From: an uncultured Shinella sp.
GTDB lineage: Bacteria; Pseudomonadota; Alphaproteobacteria; Rhizobiales; Rhizobiaceae
Length of the DNA: 64,000 nt
Assembly (NCBI RefSeq): GCF_946479415.1
Contig: NZ_CAMLFY010000005.1
Coordinates: 33,423-97,422, forward strand
Direction of reading: 5' to 3'
The stretch's first letter is position 1. Each line of letters opens with the position of its first letter. The notes below the pieces were generated by a model. The model was not told where the DNA came from. It was given only the letters and a program-made list of their open reading frames with translations, and made no database searches. Made by a program: the position numbers and the translations under genes. Positions 55,748-64,000 of the stretch are shown in pieces.

Positions 55748-56740
55748 GTGGCATTTTCGACGATCACCCGCCGGACCCTGATGGCGCTCGGCGCCACTGC
55801 ACTTGCAGCGCTGACGCTGGGCACGCCCGCCAGCGCCCAACAGTTTCCCGACCGCACCATCACGCTCGTCGTGCCCTTCGCGGCCGGCGGCTCGACGGAT
55901 GTGGTGGCCCGCATCATCGCGCAGAAGATGTCGGAGAATATCGGCCAGCAGATCATCGTCGAAAATGTCGGCGGCGCCGGCGGCAGCCTGGGAGCGGACC
56001 GCGTGGCGCGGGCGGAGCCGGATGGCTACACGATCCTGATGGCGACCGTCGCCACCCATGCGCTGAACCCGCTGATCCTGAAGACGAAGCCCTATGACGC
56101 GGAAAAGGATTTCGCGCCCGTTTCGCTGCTCGTCATCGTGCCGAACGTGCTGGTGGTCAATCCCGAACTGCCGGCCAAGAATGTCGATGAACTGCTCGCC
56201 TTGCTGAAGGCCGATCCGGAGGGCTACAGCTATGCCTCTTCCGGCAACGGCACGCCGCTGCATCTCTCCGGCGAACTCTTCAAGTCGATGGCCGGCGTCA
56301 GCATGCAGCATGTACCCTACAAGGGCTCCGGCCCGGCGCTGAACGACGTGATCGGCAACCAGATCCCCATCATGTTCGACAACCTGCCCTCCTCCTCCGG
56401 CCATATCAAGGCCGGTACGCTGCGCGCGCTTGCCGTCACCACCAAGGAACGCGCCGCCTCCTTCCCGGATGTGCCGACGATCGCCGAATCCGGCATTCCC
56501 GGCTACGAGACCTATACGTGGAACGCGCTCTTCGCGCCGGCCGGCACGCCGAAGGAGGTCGTCGACAAGCTCAACGAAGCCGCCAACACCGCCCTGAAGG
56601 ACCCCGCCGTCATCGAGCGCATGAAGGAATTCAGCGCCACCATCGTCGGCTCCACGCCGGAAGAGCTCGGCAAACACGTGACGGCAGAACTTGCCAAGTG
56701 GAAGCCTGTCGTCGAAGGCGCGAAGATCCAGATGGATTGA
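55748..56740 (+). CDS. Tripartite tricarboxylate transporter binding protein (TctC/Bug)
   Basis: 330 aa from a GTG at 55748 with GGGAGGAG 7 nt upstream, which fits better than the ATG at 55712. The signal peptide has twin-arginine character (TRRTLMALGATALAALTLGTPASAQ). The mature part is the Bug fold (DRTITLVVPFAAGGSTDVVARIIAQKMSENIGQQIIVENVGGAGGSLG). Such proteins bind carboxylates. The TctA/TctB membrane genes are not adjacent, so it may work with a distant transporter or as an orphan sensor. Confidence 0.9.
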   Translation: MAFSTITRRTLMALGATALAALTLGTPASAQQFPDRTITLVVPFAAGGSTDVVARIIAQKMSENIGQQIIVENVGGAGGSLGADRVARAEPDGYTILMATVATHALNPLILKTKPYDAEKDFAPVSLLVIVPNVLVVNPELPAKNVDELLALLKADPEGYSYASSGNGTPLHLSGELFKSMAGVSMQHVPYKGSGPALNDVIGNQIPIMFDNLPSSSGHIKAGTLRALAVTTKERAASFPDVPTIAESGIPGYETYTWNALFAPAGTPKEVVDKLNEAANTALKDPAVIERMKEFSATIVGSTPEELGKHVTAELAKWKPVVEGAKIQMD

Positions 56741-56759
56741 TGAGCGTCAGGCCGGCGCC

Positions 56760-58403
56760 TCAGGCGCCGACCGCCCTCCCCACGACGCGCCCGGAAAACA
56801 AGCAGCCACCGAGGAACGTGCCCTCCAGCGCATTGTAGCCATGCAGGCCGCCGCCGCCGAAGCCGGCGGCCTCGCCGGCCGCATAGAGGCCCGGCACCGG
56901 CTTGCCCGAGAGCTCCAGCACCCGGCCGGAAAGATCGGTCTGGAGCCCGCCCAGCGTCTTGCGCGTGAGGATGTTGAGGCGCACCGCGATCAGCGGCCCG
57001 GCTTTGGGATCGAGCAAACGGTGCGGCCGTGCGGTGCGCATCAGCTTGTCGCCGAGATAGTTGCGCGCGCCGCGGATAGCCATGATCTGCGCATCCTTCG
57101 AGAACGGGTTGTCGATCTCCCGGTCGCGCGCCTCCACTTCGGCGCGCACACGTTCCGCGTCGAGCAGCGGCGCATCGGTCAGCCCATTCATGGCTGCGAC
57201 GAGATCGTCGAGCGTGTCGCGAACGACGAAATCCGCTCCCTTGTCCATGAAAGCCTGTACCGGACCGGGCGGATTCTTGCCGAGGCGTTTCAGCAACAGC
57301 GGGATGTCCTTGCCTGTCAAATCCGGGTTCTGCTCGGAGCCGGACAGCGCGAATTCTTTCTTGATGATCGCGCGCGTCAGGATGAACCAGCTGTGGTCAT
57401 AGCCGGTCGCGCGGATGGCTTTCAACGTCGCCAGCGTGTCGAAACCCGGCATGGCCGGCGCGGGGAAGCGGCGGCCGTGCGCATCGAGCCAGAGCGAAGA
57501 CGGGCCGGGCAGGATGCGGATGCCGTGGCCCGGCCAGATCGGATCCCAGTTCCGCAGGCCCTCGGTATAGTGCCACATGCGGTCACCATTGATGACCGAA
57601 CCGCCGGCCTGCTGCGTTATGGCGAGCATGCGACCATCGACATGGGCGGGCACGCCGCTCACCATGAAGGCCGGTGGCTCACCGAGGCGGTCGCGCGGCC
57701 AGCTTTGGCGCACTAGGTCCTGATTGCCGCCGATGCCGCCCGAAGACACCAGCACCGCACCGGCGCGAAGCTGGAAATCGCCGACGACCTCCCGCGACGT
57801 CGACTGGCCCCGCGCCGCATGATCCTGCTCCAACACCGCGCCATGGGCGCCGACAACCGCGCCGTTCTCGACGATCAGCCCATCCACGCGATGGCGGAAA
57901 CGGAAGGCAATCGCGCTCTCGGTCCGTAGCTGCTCGGCGCGCCGCAGGAAGGGCGCAAGGACACCGGGGCCGGTGCCCCAGGTCACATGGAAACGCGGCA
58001 CGGAATTGCCATGCCCCGTCGCGAGCCCGCCGCCCCGCTCCGCCCAGCCGACGACCGGAAACCAGCGCATGCCCATGGCATGCAGCCAGGCGCGCTTCTC
58101 GCCGCTGGCGAAGTCGAGATAGGCCTCCGCCCAGTAGCGCGGCCAGTGATCCTCCGGCCTGTCGAAACCGGCGGAGCCCATCCAGTCCTGCCGCGCCAAT
58201 GCGAGGCTGTCACGGATGCGCATGCGGCGCTGCTCGGGACTGTCGATAAAGAACAGACCGCCCAGCGACCAGAAGGCCTGCCCGCCCAGGCTCTGCTCTC
58301 CCTCCTGGTCGAGCACGATCACCCGCAGCCCGCGCCCGGCCGCCTCCGTCGCCGCGACAAGGCCGGCAAGACCCGCACCGATGACCAGCAGATCGCAATC
58401 CAT
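56760..58403 (-). CDS. FAD-dependent dehydrogenase (KstD/fumarate-reductase-like)
   Basis: 547 aa from the ATG at 58403. FAD-binding GAGLAGL (9-15) in DLLVIGAGLAGLVAATEA, then a C-terminal FAD motif GLYAAGEAAGFGGGGLHGYNALEGTFLGGCLFSGR. It matches the FAD-binding dehydrogenase group related to 3-ketosteroid-delta1-dehydrogenase and fumarate reductase flavoprotein. The substrate is unknown. Convergent with the TctC-type gene. A 16-bp palindrome lies 37 bp before its start. Confidence 0.87.
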   Translation of the reverse strand: MDCDLLVIGAGLAGLVAATEAAGRGLRVIVLDQEGEQSLGGQAFWSLGGLFFIDSPEQRRMRIRDSLALARQDWMGSAGFDRPEDHWPRYWAEAYLDFASGEKRAWLHAMGMRWFPVVGWAERGGGLATGHGNSVPRFHVTWGTGPGVLAPFLRRAEQLRTESAIAFRFRHRVDGLIVENGAVVGAHGAVLEQDHAARGQSTSREVVGDFQLRAGAVLVSSGGIGGNQDLVRQSWPRDRLGEPPAFMVSGVPAHVDGRMLAITQQAGGSVINGDRMWHYTEGLRNWDPIWPGHGIRILPGPSSLWLDAHGRRFPAPAMPGFDTLATLKAIRATGYDHSWFILTRAIIKKEFALSGSEQNPDLTGKDIPLLLKRLGKNPPGPVQAFMDKGADFVVRDTLDDLVAAMNGLTDAPLLDAERVRAEVEARDREIDNPFSKDAQIMAIRGARNYLGDKLMRTARPHRLLDPKAGPLIAVRLNILTRKTLGGLQTDLSGRVLELSGKPVPGLYAAGEAAGFGGGGLHGYNALEGTFLGGCLFSGRVVGRAVGA

Positions 58404-58439
58404 CCCAACGCCTCCCGTCGCAAGTGGCAAAAACTTACG

Positions 58440-58455
58440 CTGACGTTCACGTCAG
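58440..58455. promoter_or_regulatory. Palindrome upstream of the FAD dehydrogenase gene
   Basis: CTGACGT-TC-ACGTCAG, perfect 7-bp arms. The core ACGTT-N-ACGT resembles operators of MerR-family LiuR regulators of branched-chain amino-acid catabolism. Its position, 37 bp before the start codon, suits an operator. The regulator is not identified. Confidence 0.5.
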
Positions 58456-58530
58456 ATCAATAGAGCGGATAAAACGGGCGCGGTGGGCAAGAGCCGGCAT
58501 AGCCGCGACCTCTAAGTACGCTGTGTGAAA

Positions 58531-59562
58531 TTATCGCTCGGTCAGCTTCAGCTCGATACGGCGATTGGTCGCCTTTGCCGCTTCGTCATTGCCCTCGGCA
58601 ATCGGCTGAAATTCACCGAAACCGGCTGCGACGAGCCGGTTGGCCGGCACGCCATTGGCGATGAGGAACTTCACGACCGACGTCGCGCGGGCCGAGGAAA
58701 GCTCCCAGTTGTCACGGTAACGGCCGGCGCCGGACAGCGGCACATTGTCGGTATGGCCGTCGACGCGTAGCACCCAGTTGATCTCGGCGGGGATTTCCTT
58801 CGCGAGATCGAGCAGAGCCGCGGCGAGCTTCTTCATCTCGGCCTGCCCGGCTTCGTTCAGCTCGTTGCCGCCGGAGGGGAAGAGCACTTCCGACTGGAAG
58901 ACGAAGCGGTCGCCGACGATGCGGATGTTTTCGCGGTCGGACAGGATTTCGCGCAGCCGGCCGAAGAAGTCGGAACGGTAGCGGTTCAGCTCCTGCACGC
59001 GCTGCGCCAGCGCGACATTGAGGCGGCGTCCGAGATCGGCGATCTTCGTCTGCGAGGACTTGTCCTTGGCCTCGGAGGCCTGGAGCGCCTCTTCCACGGC
59101 GGCGATCTGGCTGCGCAGCGCGGCGATCTGCTGGTTGAGCAGTTCGATCTGGCTTGCGGCCCGCGCGCTGACCTGCTTTTCCGTATCCAGTTCGCCTTCC
59201 AGCGTCGTCACGCGGGCATTGGCCGCGTCGGAAGCGCCTGAACCGCTGTCCAGCAGTTGTTGAAGACGCGTGCGGTCGCTCTCGGATTGGGCGAGCGAGG
59301 CCTGGAGATTGGCGAGCGCGTCTTCCAGATCCTGCTTGCCGCTCTTTTCCAGCGCCAGAAGCTGCGTCAGCTCGTTGATCTGGCTGGTCAGCCGGTTCAG
59401 CACGTCGTCCTTGCCGGAGATTTCGCGGCTGAGGAAGAATTGCGCCAGCACGAAGACCGTGAGCAGGAACATGATGGCGAGCAGCAGCGTCGACAGCGCA
59501 TCGACGAAGCCCGGCCAGTAATCGACCGTGCGCTGGCTGCGCCGGTTGCGGGCGAGCGCCAT
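58531..59562 (-). CDS. MotB/OmpA-like peptidoglycan-binding protein
   Basis: 343 aa. One N-terminal membrane helix (about 22-45) preceded by D21 (YWPGFVDALSTLLLAIMFLL), the MotB proton-Asp layout, then a long coiled coil (about 50-190) and an OmpA-like domain (about 250-343, LRVDGHTDNVPLSGAGRYRDNWELSSARATSV). The coiled coil is far longer than in MotB, so this is not a flagellar stator. It is 2 nt after its MotA-like partner. Conserved in rhizobia; function unknown, probably an envelope motor. Confidence 0.85.
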   Translation of the reverse strand: MALARNRRSQRTVDYWPGFVDALSTLLLAIMFLLTVFVLAQFFLSREISGKDDVLNRLTSQINELTQLLALEKSGKQDLEDALANLQASLAQSESDRTRLQQLLDSGSGASDAANARVTTLEGELDTEKQVSARAASQIELLNQQIAALRSQIAAVEEALQASEAKDKSSQTKIADLGRRLNVALAQRVQELNRYRSDFFGRLREILSDRENIRIVGDRFVFQSEVLFPSGGNELNEAGQAEMKKLAAALLDLAKEIPAEINWVLRVDGHTDNVPLSGAGRYRDNWELSSARATSVVKFLIANGVPANRLVAAGFGEFQPIAEGNDEAAKATNRRIELKLTER

Positions 59563-59564
59563 CT

Positions 59565-60650
59565 CTATTCGCCCCCAGCCTTGTGGGCCTTCTCGGTCGT
59601 GCGTTCGGGCAGCTTTTCAACGGAACGTTCACCGGAACGCGCCGCAAGCCGGTCGAGCGTGCGCCGCAACGCTTTCGCCTCCTCCTGCTGCGCCTCGATC
59701 CAGTCACGCAGCATCTGCTGCTCGCTGCGCATGTTCTTAACGAGCCCCTGGATACCCTCGGCAAGGCTCGCCATGGCGGCCGTCGAGCGATGACCGCCGC
59801 CGCCCTCCTGCTGCGCGAGCTTCAGGATCTGCTCGGCGAGCGCCTGCACGTCAGAGGACGACGTGGCGGCGAGGTCGGCGGCCGGTTGCAGCTCCGAGCC
59901 GACATCGGTGACCGAGGACAGCCAGTTTTCCAGCTCGGTGTAGAAGCGGTTCTGCGCGCGGCCGGCCTGCAGGTCGAGGAAGCCGAGGATGAGCGAGGAG
60001 GACAGGCCGAAGAGCGAGGTCGAAAAGGCGGTGCCCATGCCTTCCAGCGGAGCGGAAAGCCCTTGTTTCAGTGCCGTCAGAATATCGTTCGCCGTCCCGC
60101 CGCCGGCATCCAGCGACTGGATGACCGCGCTGATCGAGCCGATCGTTCCGAGCAGGCCCCAGAAGGTGCCGAGCAGGCCGAGGAAGACGAGAAGACCGAT
60201 CAGGTAGCGGGATGTATCGCGCGATTCGTCGAGGCGCGTCGCGATGGAATCGAGGATCGAGCGCAGCGTGGCGGTCGATAGCGCCAGCGAGTGGCGCCGG
60301 CCGATCAGCGCCCGCATCGGCGCGAGCAGCACGGGATCACGCCCGACCTTTTCGGCGCTGCCGGCCGCGCGGAAAGAGTTGAACCAACGCACTTCCGGCC
60401 GGATCGACAGCACATGATTGAAGACCAGCAGGATGCCGATCAAGAGCACGCCGAGGATCAAGCCGTTGAGGCCCGGATTGGAGAGAAACGCCGTCTGCGC
60501 CTGGCGGAAGAGGATGGCGGCCACGAAGCCGACGATGATGAGGAAGATCACCATCGTCCAGAAGAACGCCATGGGGCTCGAAAGTTTGTGCGGGTAGTCG
60601 TCTCCGGTTTCGGACGACCCTCCCCAGCCCGATAGCGCCAGCTTAGCCAT
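59565..60650 (-). CDS. MotA/TolQ/ExbB-like proton-channel protein
   Basis: 361 aa from the ATG at 60650. Membrane helices at about 28-47, 60-80 and two in the C-terminal half (YLIGLLVFLGLLGTFWGLLGTIG and GMGTAFSTSLFGLSSSLILGFLDL), the MotA/TolQ/ExbB fold, then a cytoplasmic coiled coil. Paired with the OmpA-domain protein it forms a two-gene stator-like unit. No helicase, nuclease or ZorC/D/E gene is beside it, so it is not a Zorya defence system. Confidence 0.86.
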   Translation of the reverse strand: MAKLALSGWGGSSETGDDYPHKLSSPMAFFWTMVIFLIIVGFVAAILFRQAQTAFLSNPGLNGLILGVLLIGILLVFNHVLSIRPEVRWFNSFRAAGSAEKVGRDPVLLAPMRALIGRRHSLALSTATLRSILDSIATRLDESRDTSRYLIGLLVFLGLLGTFWGLLGTIGSISAVIQSLDAGGGTANDILTALKQGLSAPLEGMGTAFSTSLFGLSSSLILGFLDLQAGRAQNRFYTELENWLSSVTDVGSELQPAADLAATSSSDVQALAEQILKLAQQEGGGGHRSTAAMASLAEGIQGLVKNMRSEQQMLRDWIEAQQEEAKALRRTLDRLAARSGERSVEKLPERTTEKAHKAGGE

Positions 60651-60762
60651 GTAGTCGCATCTCCGCTTTCCTGTCGGGGCGGAGACTAGAGGAAGATTGT
60701 GAGGAATTGAAGGGCTTAGCGGCAACAGCGGCGCTTTGATACGCCGCCGTCCTGAACCCGCC

Positions 60763-61563
60763 TCAGCGCGTCGGCACCGGGCGGTGCAGCACGTCGCGCA
60801 GCGCCTTGTGGATATATTCGTTGCCGGCAACCACCTCGCCCGCATTGAACATGTCATTGCCGCCGTCGAAGTCGGTTGCGTAACCGCCAGCTTCGCGAAT
60901 CAGGAGAACACCGGTCGCCATATCCCATTCCGCCAGGTCACGCTCCCAGAAGCCGTCGAAACGGCCGGCGGCGACATAGGCGAGATCGAGTGCGGTGGAG
61001 CCGAGACGGCGCATGCCGGCGACTTCGCCCATCACATGGCGCAGCTCGATGAGGAACTTGCCGTGGTTGCCGCGGCCGAGATGCGGCACGCTGCAGCCGA
61101 TGACGGCGTCCGACAGGACCTTGCGGGCCGCCACGCGCAGACGACGATCGTTGAGGAAGGCGCCGCCGCCACGCTCGGCGGTGAAGAGCTCGTCCGTCGC
61201 TGCATTGAGAACGACGGCGGCGACGATCTCGCCGTTGCGCTCCAGCGCGATCGTGCTCGCAAAGAGCGGAATGCCATGCAGGAAGTTGGTCGTGCCGTCG
61301 AGCGGGTTGACGATCCAGCGATGCGCTCCATCCGTACCGATGACCTCTTCGGCTTCGTCGCTAAGGAAGCCATAGGTCGGGCGGGCCTTCATCAGTTCTT
61401 CCCGGATGATCTTCTCGGCCTTGCGGTGGGCCTGTGCGACATAGTCCGCCGGACCCTTGAGCGAAACCTGAAGGTTCTGCACTTCGCCGAAATCACGCGA
61501 GAGCGATTTGCCGGCCTTGAAGGCGGCCTGAACCATAACGTTGAGAAGAGCTGAACGAGCCAT
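60763..61563 (-). CDS. Inositol-monophosphatase-family protein (SuhB-like)
   Basis: 266 aa from the ATG at 61563. Metal and phosphate motifs DEAEEVIG (GFLSDEAEEV), NPLDGTTNFLHGIP and the C-terminal DLAEWDMATGVLLIREAGG are all present. The family hydrolyses inositol phosphates or related sugars; E. coli SuhB also acts in rRNA antitermination. It lies between the MotA-like gene and the Sel1-repeat gene, all minus strand. Confidence 0.92.
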   Translation of the reverse strand: MARSALLNVMVQAAFKAGKSLSRDFGEVQNLQVSLKGPADYVAQAHRKAEKIIREELMKARPTYGFLSDEAEEVIGTDGAHRWIVNPLDGTTNFLHGIPLFASTIALERNGEIVAAVVLNAATDELFTAERGGGAFLNDRRLRVAARKVLSDAVIGCSVPHLGRGNHGKFLIELRHVMGEVAGMRRLGSTALDLAYVAAGRFDGFWERDLAEWDMATGVLLIREAGGYATDFDGGNDMFNAGEVVAGNEYIHKALRDVLHRPVPTR

Positions 61564-61683
61564 GAAATGAATGTCCTTCGGGAATGTCCGGCGCATCGGG
61601 ACGGCGAAAGCCGCGGCGCGCAAATGCACGGGGACCGGATGTGCGGGCTTCAAGATCACAAATCCCGCGAAGTTTCAAGCCTT

Positions 61684-61711
61684 CAGCCCCTGCATGGGCT
61701 GCAATGCAGGG
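61684..61711. repeat. Overlapping alternative hairpins before the SuhB-like gene
   Basis: CAGCCC/GGGCTG (61684-61689, 61696-61701) and CCCTGCAT/ATGCAGGG (61688-61695, 61704-61711) share bases and cannot form together. They lie in the 183-nt gap between the Sel1-repeat gene and the SuhB-like gene. A regulatory role or a terminator for the upstream gene is possible; no T tract follows. Confidence 0.4.
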
Positions 61712-61746
61712 TGTGCGATCGTGCAACAGGGTAAATACGGGACGCC

Positions 61747-62889
61747 TTACGACCCCGAACGGTACTTGTTCGCGGCGGTGATCGCTGCTTTTTGCTGCTG
61801 ATCGGTCAAGCCGAGGTAGAAGTCCTCGAGCGAGGGATCGTTCAGCCCGGCGCGCCGCGCCAGCACGAACCACTTGCCCGCCTCGACCGGATCGGGCCGC
61901 GTGCCGATGGCATGGATATAAAGCTGCGCAAGCTTGCTCTGGGCGACGACATTGCCGCCATCGGCGGCGCGCTTCATCCATTTGAAGCCGGTATCGTAGT
62001 CGCGGTCGCCCGCCGTGCCGTTGACCAGCCACATGCCGAGATCGAGCTGCGCCGTGTCGAAGCCCGCACGGGCGGCGCGCACCAGCCATTCGCGGGCGCG
62101 CTTCGTCTTTTCCTCAGGCAGGTCCTTCAGGTTTATATAGAGCTGCGCGACGGCATATTGCGCATCGGCAATGCCCTGCTCGGCGGACTTCTCATAATAG
62201 GGCAGCGCCTCGCGCAGGCCTTTGTCACCCGGATTGTCGGCCACCAGCACCTGCGCATAGTTGAATTGCGCCGAGGCATTGCCGAGATCGGCCGACTTCT
62301 TCATCAGTTCATCGGCCTTCTTGCGATCCTCCGGCGATGCCGAGCGCTCCATGAGCAAGATCGCGTATTTGAACATACCGGTGGGATCGCCGCCATTGGC
62401 CGCCTGCTCATACCAGAACATCGCCTGCTTGCGATCGCGCTTCACGCCGAGGCCACGGTCGAGAATTTCGGCCACCAGGGTCTGCGCGGCGGGATCGCCA
62501 AGCTGCGCGCGCGGAAGGGCAAGCTCCATCGCCGTCAGGTAACGGCCGCGCTGGAAGGCGCCATAGGCCTCATCGACCTTGCCGGCAAACGGCTTCTCCG
62601 CCGGCAATGCCGGCAGGTCGGCGCCCATGCGGTCGAACACCGAAAGCCCCGTGGACGGGCCGTCCACGGGCTTTTTCTCATCCTTCTTGACCTCGGGCTG
62701 ATCGTCGAGGGCAATGGGCTTCACCTCTTCAGCCGGCTTGTCATCCGTCTTCGCGTCGTCGGTATTGGCCGTGACCGATGGCCCCTTCTTGGCCGTCTCG
62801 GCAAAGGACGGCGCGGCAACGAGAACGCCCGCGGCGAAAAACGCCACCGGCGCGAAACGGCAAGCTTGTGAAAGAAGGACCCTGATCAT
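61747..62889 (-). CDS. Sel1-repeat (TPR-like) exported protein
   Basis: 380 aa. A signal peptide (VAFFAAGVLVAAPSFAE) is followed by a disordered charged linker (to about 90) and at least five Sel1-like repeats (for example AQTLVAEILDRGLGVKRDRKQAMFWYEQAANGG, then AQYAVAQLYINL, AQLDLGMWLVNG and AQSKLAQLYIHAIG). Sel1 proteins scaffold signalling or envelope complexes; this one is probably periplasmic. Related to, but longer than, rhizobial ExoR-type proteins. Specific role unknown. It lies 9 nt after thiE and is probably co-transcribed. Confidence 0.85.
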   Translation of the reverse strand: MIRVLLSQACRFAPVAFFAAGVLVAAPSFAETAKKGPSVTANTDDAKTDDKPAEEVKPIALDDQPEVKKDEKKPVDGPSTGLSVFDRMGADLPALPAEKPFAGKVDEAYGAFQRGRYLTAMELALPRAQLGDPAAQTLVAEILDRGLGVKRDRKQAMFWYEQAANGGDPTGMFKYAILLMERSASPEDRKKADELMKKSADLGNASAQFNYAQVLVADNPGDKGLREALPYYEKSAEQGIADAQYAVAQLYINLKDLPEEKTKRAREWLVRAARAGFDTAQLDLGMWLVNGTAGDRDYDTGFKWMKRAADGGNVVAQSKLAQLYIHAIGTRPDPVEAGKWFVLARRAGLNDPSLEDFYLGLTDQQQKAAITAANKYRSGS

Positions 62890-62898
62890 GGGCGCCTA

Positions 62899-63552
62899 CT
62901 ATTGCTCAAACCGTGGCGCTTTTTCGTCAAGAAGGGCGTTGACCGCAGCAATCACATGCGGCGCCTGCGCAGGGTCGGCAAACACCGCCTTGTCGAGCGC
63001 CACGAACTCCGCACCGGTCTCCGCAACGGCAAGAGCGGAGTCCGGATCGCTGCCGCCGAGCACGATGCAGGGAATTTCCACCATGGAAGCCCACCATTCG
63101 GCAAGCGCCAGGTTCTTCGGATGGGCTTCCGGCTTGATATCACCGCCGATCTTGCCGAAGAAGATATAGTCCGGCTGGATTTCGCCGATCTCCAGAGCCT
63201 TGTGCCGATCCGTGGCATTGCCGCCGCCGACGATGAGCTTCGGCGTGAATTTTTCCACCGCTTCGGCAAACACGTCCAGTGCGCCGGTAACATGGATACC
63301 GTCGGCCTTTGCCCGGCCGGCAACCCGCGTATCGCCGGCGACGAGCGCCGCCGCACCGGCATCCTGGACGATCTGGACGAGCGCTTCCGCATGTTTCTGG
63401 AACACGCCGTCATCGAGACCGTATTGCGGAATGATCACCGAAGCGACATCGCCGCCCTTCAGAGCGCCCTCGAGCATTGCGGCACGCGCTGAAAGGTCCT
63501 CCCCCTCGGGAAGGATCAGCACGAGACGGCAGCGGTTATCGGCTTCGGACAT
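62899..63552 (-). CDS. thiE: Thiamine phosphate synthase family protein (ThiE-like)
   Basis: 217 aa TIM-barrel protein. The ThiE-like segments AKADGIHVTGALDVFAEA (phosphate and pyrophosphate contacts), PDYIFFGKIGGDIKPEAHPKNLALAEWWASM and PCIVLGGSDPDSALAVAETGAEFVALDKAVF are visible. ThiE joins thiazole and pyrimidine phosphates to make TMP. Some family-typical residues near the N-terminus (QLR) are missing, so a divergent or side-activity member is possible. No other thiamine genes are adjacent. Confidence 0.75.
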   Translation of the reverse strand: MSEADNRCRLVLILPEGEDLSARAAMLEGALKGGDVASVIIPQYGLDDGVFQKHAEALVQIVQDAGAAALVAGDTRVAGRAKADGIHVTGALDVFAEAVEKFTPKLIVGGGNATDRHKALEIGEIQPDYIFFGKIGGDIKPEAHPKNLALAEWWASMVEIPCIVLGGSDPDSALAVAETGAEFVALDKAVFADPAQAPHVIAAVNALLDEKAPRFEQ

Positions 63553-63645
63553 GGATGGGCACTTTCCTTGAATTGCGGCACTCTGGTCTCGTCATAACAG
63601 ATCAAAGCGGATAGACGGAAGGACGAACAGGATCAATCGTCTTCC

Positions 63646-64000
63646 ATGTCCATCGACCCCTCGATTTATTATGCCGCCATCCCCGCCGTGCTGCTGGTGG
63701 GCCTGACCAAGGGCGGCATGGGTGAAGCTCTGGCGCTGATGGGCGTGCCGCTGCTCGCCATGGCCGTGCCGCCGGTGCAGGCCGCCGCCATTCTGCTGCC
63801 GATCCTGGTGGTGATGGACTGCGTGTCGCTCTGGATCTGGCGCGAACACAACAACCGCACACTCCTGAAAATGCTTCTGCCCGGCGCGCTCATCGGCATC
63901 GCCATCGGCTGGGCGACATCGGCCTATGTGCCGCGCGATGCGCTACGCCTCATCATCGGCCTCATCACCGTACTCTTCGTGCTGCGCTACTTCTACAACA
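63646..64000 (+). CDS. TSUP-family (TauE/SafE-like) permease, 5' part
   Basis: ATG at 63646, running off the right edge after 118 codons. Hydrophobic helices with the TSUP motif GLTKGGMGEALALMGVPLLAMAVPPVQAAAILLPILVVMDC mark a TauE/SafE-type anion or sulfonate exporter. The substrate is unknown. Divergent from thiE. Confidence 0.85.
   Translation, partial: MSIDPSIYYAAIPAVLLVGLTKGGMGEALALMGVPLLAMAVPPVQAAAILLPILVVMDCVSLWIWREHNNRTLLKMLLPGALIGIAIGWATSAYVPRDALRLIIGLITVLFVLRYFYN

Noticed and set aside
58531..60650. Zorya anti-phage system (ZorA/ZorB)
   Set aside because: MotA- and MotB-like genes are present, but no ZorC, ZorD helicase or ZorE nuclease lies nearby, and the surroundings are housekeeping genes.

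Overview
The window is chromosomal DNA from an alphaproteobacterium, most likely a member of the Rhizobiaceae. Evidence: high GC; coding on both strands with little spacer; a CtrA/SciP/ChpT/RcdA cell-cycle set; an EipA (DUF1134) gene beside ctrA; rhizobial-type promoters (CTTGNN-N16/17-CTATAT-like); a serC-type leader RNA; and a zapA-linked 6S RNA. No phage, IS element, CRISPR array, tRNA or rRNA was recognised.

Layout. 0-6.5 kb: the 5' end of mnmA, an orphan LuxR regulator, then the CtrA locus (sciP, a PqiA-like membrane gene, a small acetyltransferase, fliJ-like, ctrA, a degenerate receiver protein, chpT, eipA). 6.5-13.9 kb: a coiled-coil membrane protein, a small secreted protein, a SpoU methyltransferase, an RluD-type pseudouridine synthase, rpoH, and a large acidic membrane protein. 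14-19.3 kb: purA, a DMT exporter, and the serC-serA operon with its leader RNA. 19.5-25.2 kb: two related outer-membrane barrels, glmM, ftsH. 25.4-36.6 kb: a minus-strand run tilS, cpoB, pal, tolB, tolA, tolR, tolQ, ybgC, NUDIX, ruvB, ruvA, vapC, vapB, ruvC. 36.7-41.7 kb: LLM oxidoreductase, yebC, small proteins, ymdB-type phosphoesterase, 5-formyl-THF cyclo-ligase, a small HTH protein. 41.7-50.4 kb: SorC-type regulator, tal, a lipoprotein, 6S RNA, zapA, a DUF4164 gene, then tkt, gap and pgk. 50.4-53.7 kb: a small structured transcript with a 24-codon ORF, a 51-aa membrane peptide, an MFS transporter, a DUF1192 gene, a candidate sRNA, rcdA, rpmE. 53.8-64 kb: an ABC exporter, a TctC-type binding protein, an FAD dehydrogenase, a non-flagellar MotA/MotB-like pair, an inositol-phosphatase-family gene, a Sel1-repeat protein, thiE and the start of a TSUP permease.

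Functional threads. (1) Cell cycle: CtrA is phosphorylated through ChpT, antagonised by SciP and delivered to ClpXP with help from RcdA. All four genes are here. Sites matching the CtrA box (TTAA-N7-TTAA or close variants) lie before sciP, eipA, an outer-membrane barrel gene, a candidate sRNA and rcdA, and GANTC methylation sites cluster in front of ctrA. (2) Envelope: Tol-Pal, outer-membrane barrels, EipA, GlmM and FtsH. (3) Central carbon: tal, tkt, gap and pgk.

The least-explained elements are two small transcription units. One is a CtrA-box-driven, about 100-nt, terminator-ended RNA between the DUF1192 gene and rcdA (52,450-52,587). The other is a promoter-to-terminator unit at 50,367-50,586. 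It has an almost perfect Shine-Dalgarno, a 24-codon ORF, an 8-nt anti-Shine-Dalgarno directly after the stop codon, and three hairpins.
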